The notes under the pieces: generated by a model | The model's database searches: none | What the model was told of the DNA's origin: nothing | What the model saw: only the letters and a program-made list of their open reading frames with translations | DNA from: Glandiceps talaboti | Lineage: Eukaryota; Hemichordata; Enteropneusta; Spengelidae | NCBI RefSeq assembly: GCF_964340395.1 | Contig: NC_135551.1 | Coordinates: 10,490,879-10,554,878, forward strand | Direction: 5' to 3' | Length of the DNA: 64,000 nucleotides | Part shown: piece by piece, positions 63,179 to 64,000 of the stretch | Numbering within the stretch: position 1 is the first letter of the stretch | How the letters are laid out: each line of letters opens with the position of its first letter | Program-made: the position numbers and the translations under genes

Positions 63179-64000
63179 TGTGACCCCTTGAGTTTAACTT
63201 GGTTTACAATATAAAGGTAGCGTCACTGGAATTTTGATGGTTGACTATAGTCAATTTTGATTTCTGACTTTGAAATTATTATTAATGGTACCTATTTATA
63301 ATGATGATTTCAATTTTGACGTCAATTTGTGACATATTATTGAGTTTTTTTGAGTATAATTACTTTTGAACATTATTACTTATTGAAATGAGAACATTGA
63401 ACTCTGAATGTTGAGATCATTTCAACTGTGACTGTTGAAATAATATTGAACTCTGAATGTTGAGATCATTTCAACTATGACTGTTGAAATAATATTGAAC
63501 TCTACACTGTGAGACAACTTTGAACTACTGATAAGAAGAAACATTTTCAACCATGGACAACTTGAGTAATAATTAAGATAATGCGTTAAGATTAGATAAA
63601 TGATATTTTAACTTGTTGAAGACAAGTATTTTACGTTTATATAAGACACTTTTTCCATTTTAAGATATTTAGATAAGAGTGTTTACGATTTTAGGATAAG
63701 TATATTTTAACTTTCAATGCCGACGTGTGATTTTCTGTCGACTTAAGTGATTTCAATAATTTTATTAACATACTTTCATTAACATTCTAACATTTAAGTG
63801 ATTTCAGAGACTTTAAACTTTTACTAACATTTTAACATTTTAACTACAACAAAAACAAACAAAAAAACCAAAACAAAACAAAAATTAATTATTACCAATT
63901 TTCTATTCTTTGATTACATTTTACCTTACACAGAATGCCTTTGAATTTTGAATTTTACTCAAATTATTAACATTTCTATACCTTTTATTACTCTTTCATT
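63179..64000 (+). mobile_element. 3' LTR of the retroelement (runs off the window end)
   Basis: Begins TGTGACCCCTTGAGTTTAAC and aligns to 48,403-49,020. It includes a 49-bp tandem duplication (ATTGAACTCTGAATGTTGAG..., 63,396-63,505) and TTTTAAGATA-type A/T-rich repeats. No clear polypurine tract precedes it, which weakens the call. The end is beyond 64,000. Confidence 0.55.

Overview
The window is metazoan nuclear DNA. Genes are split by GT-AG introns, the sequence is AT-rich, and it carries very long di-, tri- and tetranucleotide microsatellites and many short degenerate transposable-element remnants. A short interstitial CCCTAA run fits the common animal telomere repeat. The overall look (intron-rich CEP162, tandem invertebrate-type cathepsin L genes, a condensation-fold acyltransferase, CR1/Jockey-like and SINE debris) suggests a marine invertebrate, but the phylum cannot be fixed from the sequence alone.

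Layout. (1) 1-7,830: the 3' nine coding exons of a centrosomal coiled-coil gene recognised as CEP162, with foldback repeats and a decayed extra exon in its introns. (2) 7,830-12,050: intergenic repeats, including a ~1-kb element with ~180-bp inverted ends that carries a second repeat inside it. (3) 12,060-30,060 and 33,370-39,670: three complete cathepsin L-type cysteine protease genes in tandem, all on +. Each has a TATA-type promoter with an M-box-like E-box, a non-coding first exon, and eight coding exons with identical phases; a 33-nt exon carries the active-site cysteine. Genes 2 and 3 are close paralogues with patches of near-identity that suggest gene conversion. Gene 1 is more diverged. 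(4) 39,670-48,400: gene-poor, with microsatellites, two striking 15-bp perfect inverted repeats, and three weak minus-strand coding traces. (5) 48,403-57,500: repeat-dense. It holds an LTR-like sequence, a ~1-kb composite repeat present in several pieces, and a ~3.3-kb insertion with inverted ends that splits one copy and contains a dead LINE. (6) 55,300-59,998: a probable promoter/first exon, then a 482-residue HHxxxDG acyltransferase with an intron-free coding region. (7) 61,900-64,000: the broken 3' part of an LTR retroelement, with an envelope-like membrane-protein remnant running into a 3' LTR related to the one at 48,403.

The cathepsin genes should work as secreted/lysosomal proenzymes (signal peptide, ERFNIN/GNFD-like propeptide, papain fold with Cys-His-Asn and oxyanion Gln). 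Their promoters share an element compatible with MiT/TFE-type lysosomal control. No operon-like or defence-like multi-gene system is visible. The most interesting signals are the diverged active-site and S2-pocket positions among the three proteases, the duplicated splice donor in gene 2, the nested inverted-end elements, and the lone acyltransferase.
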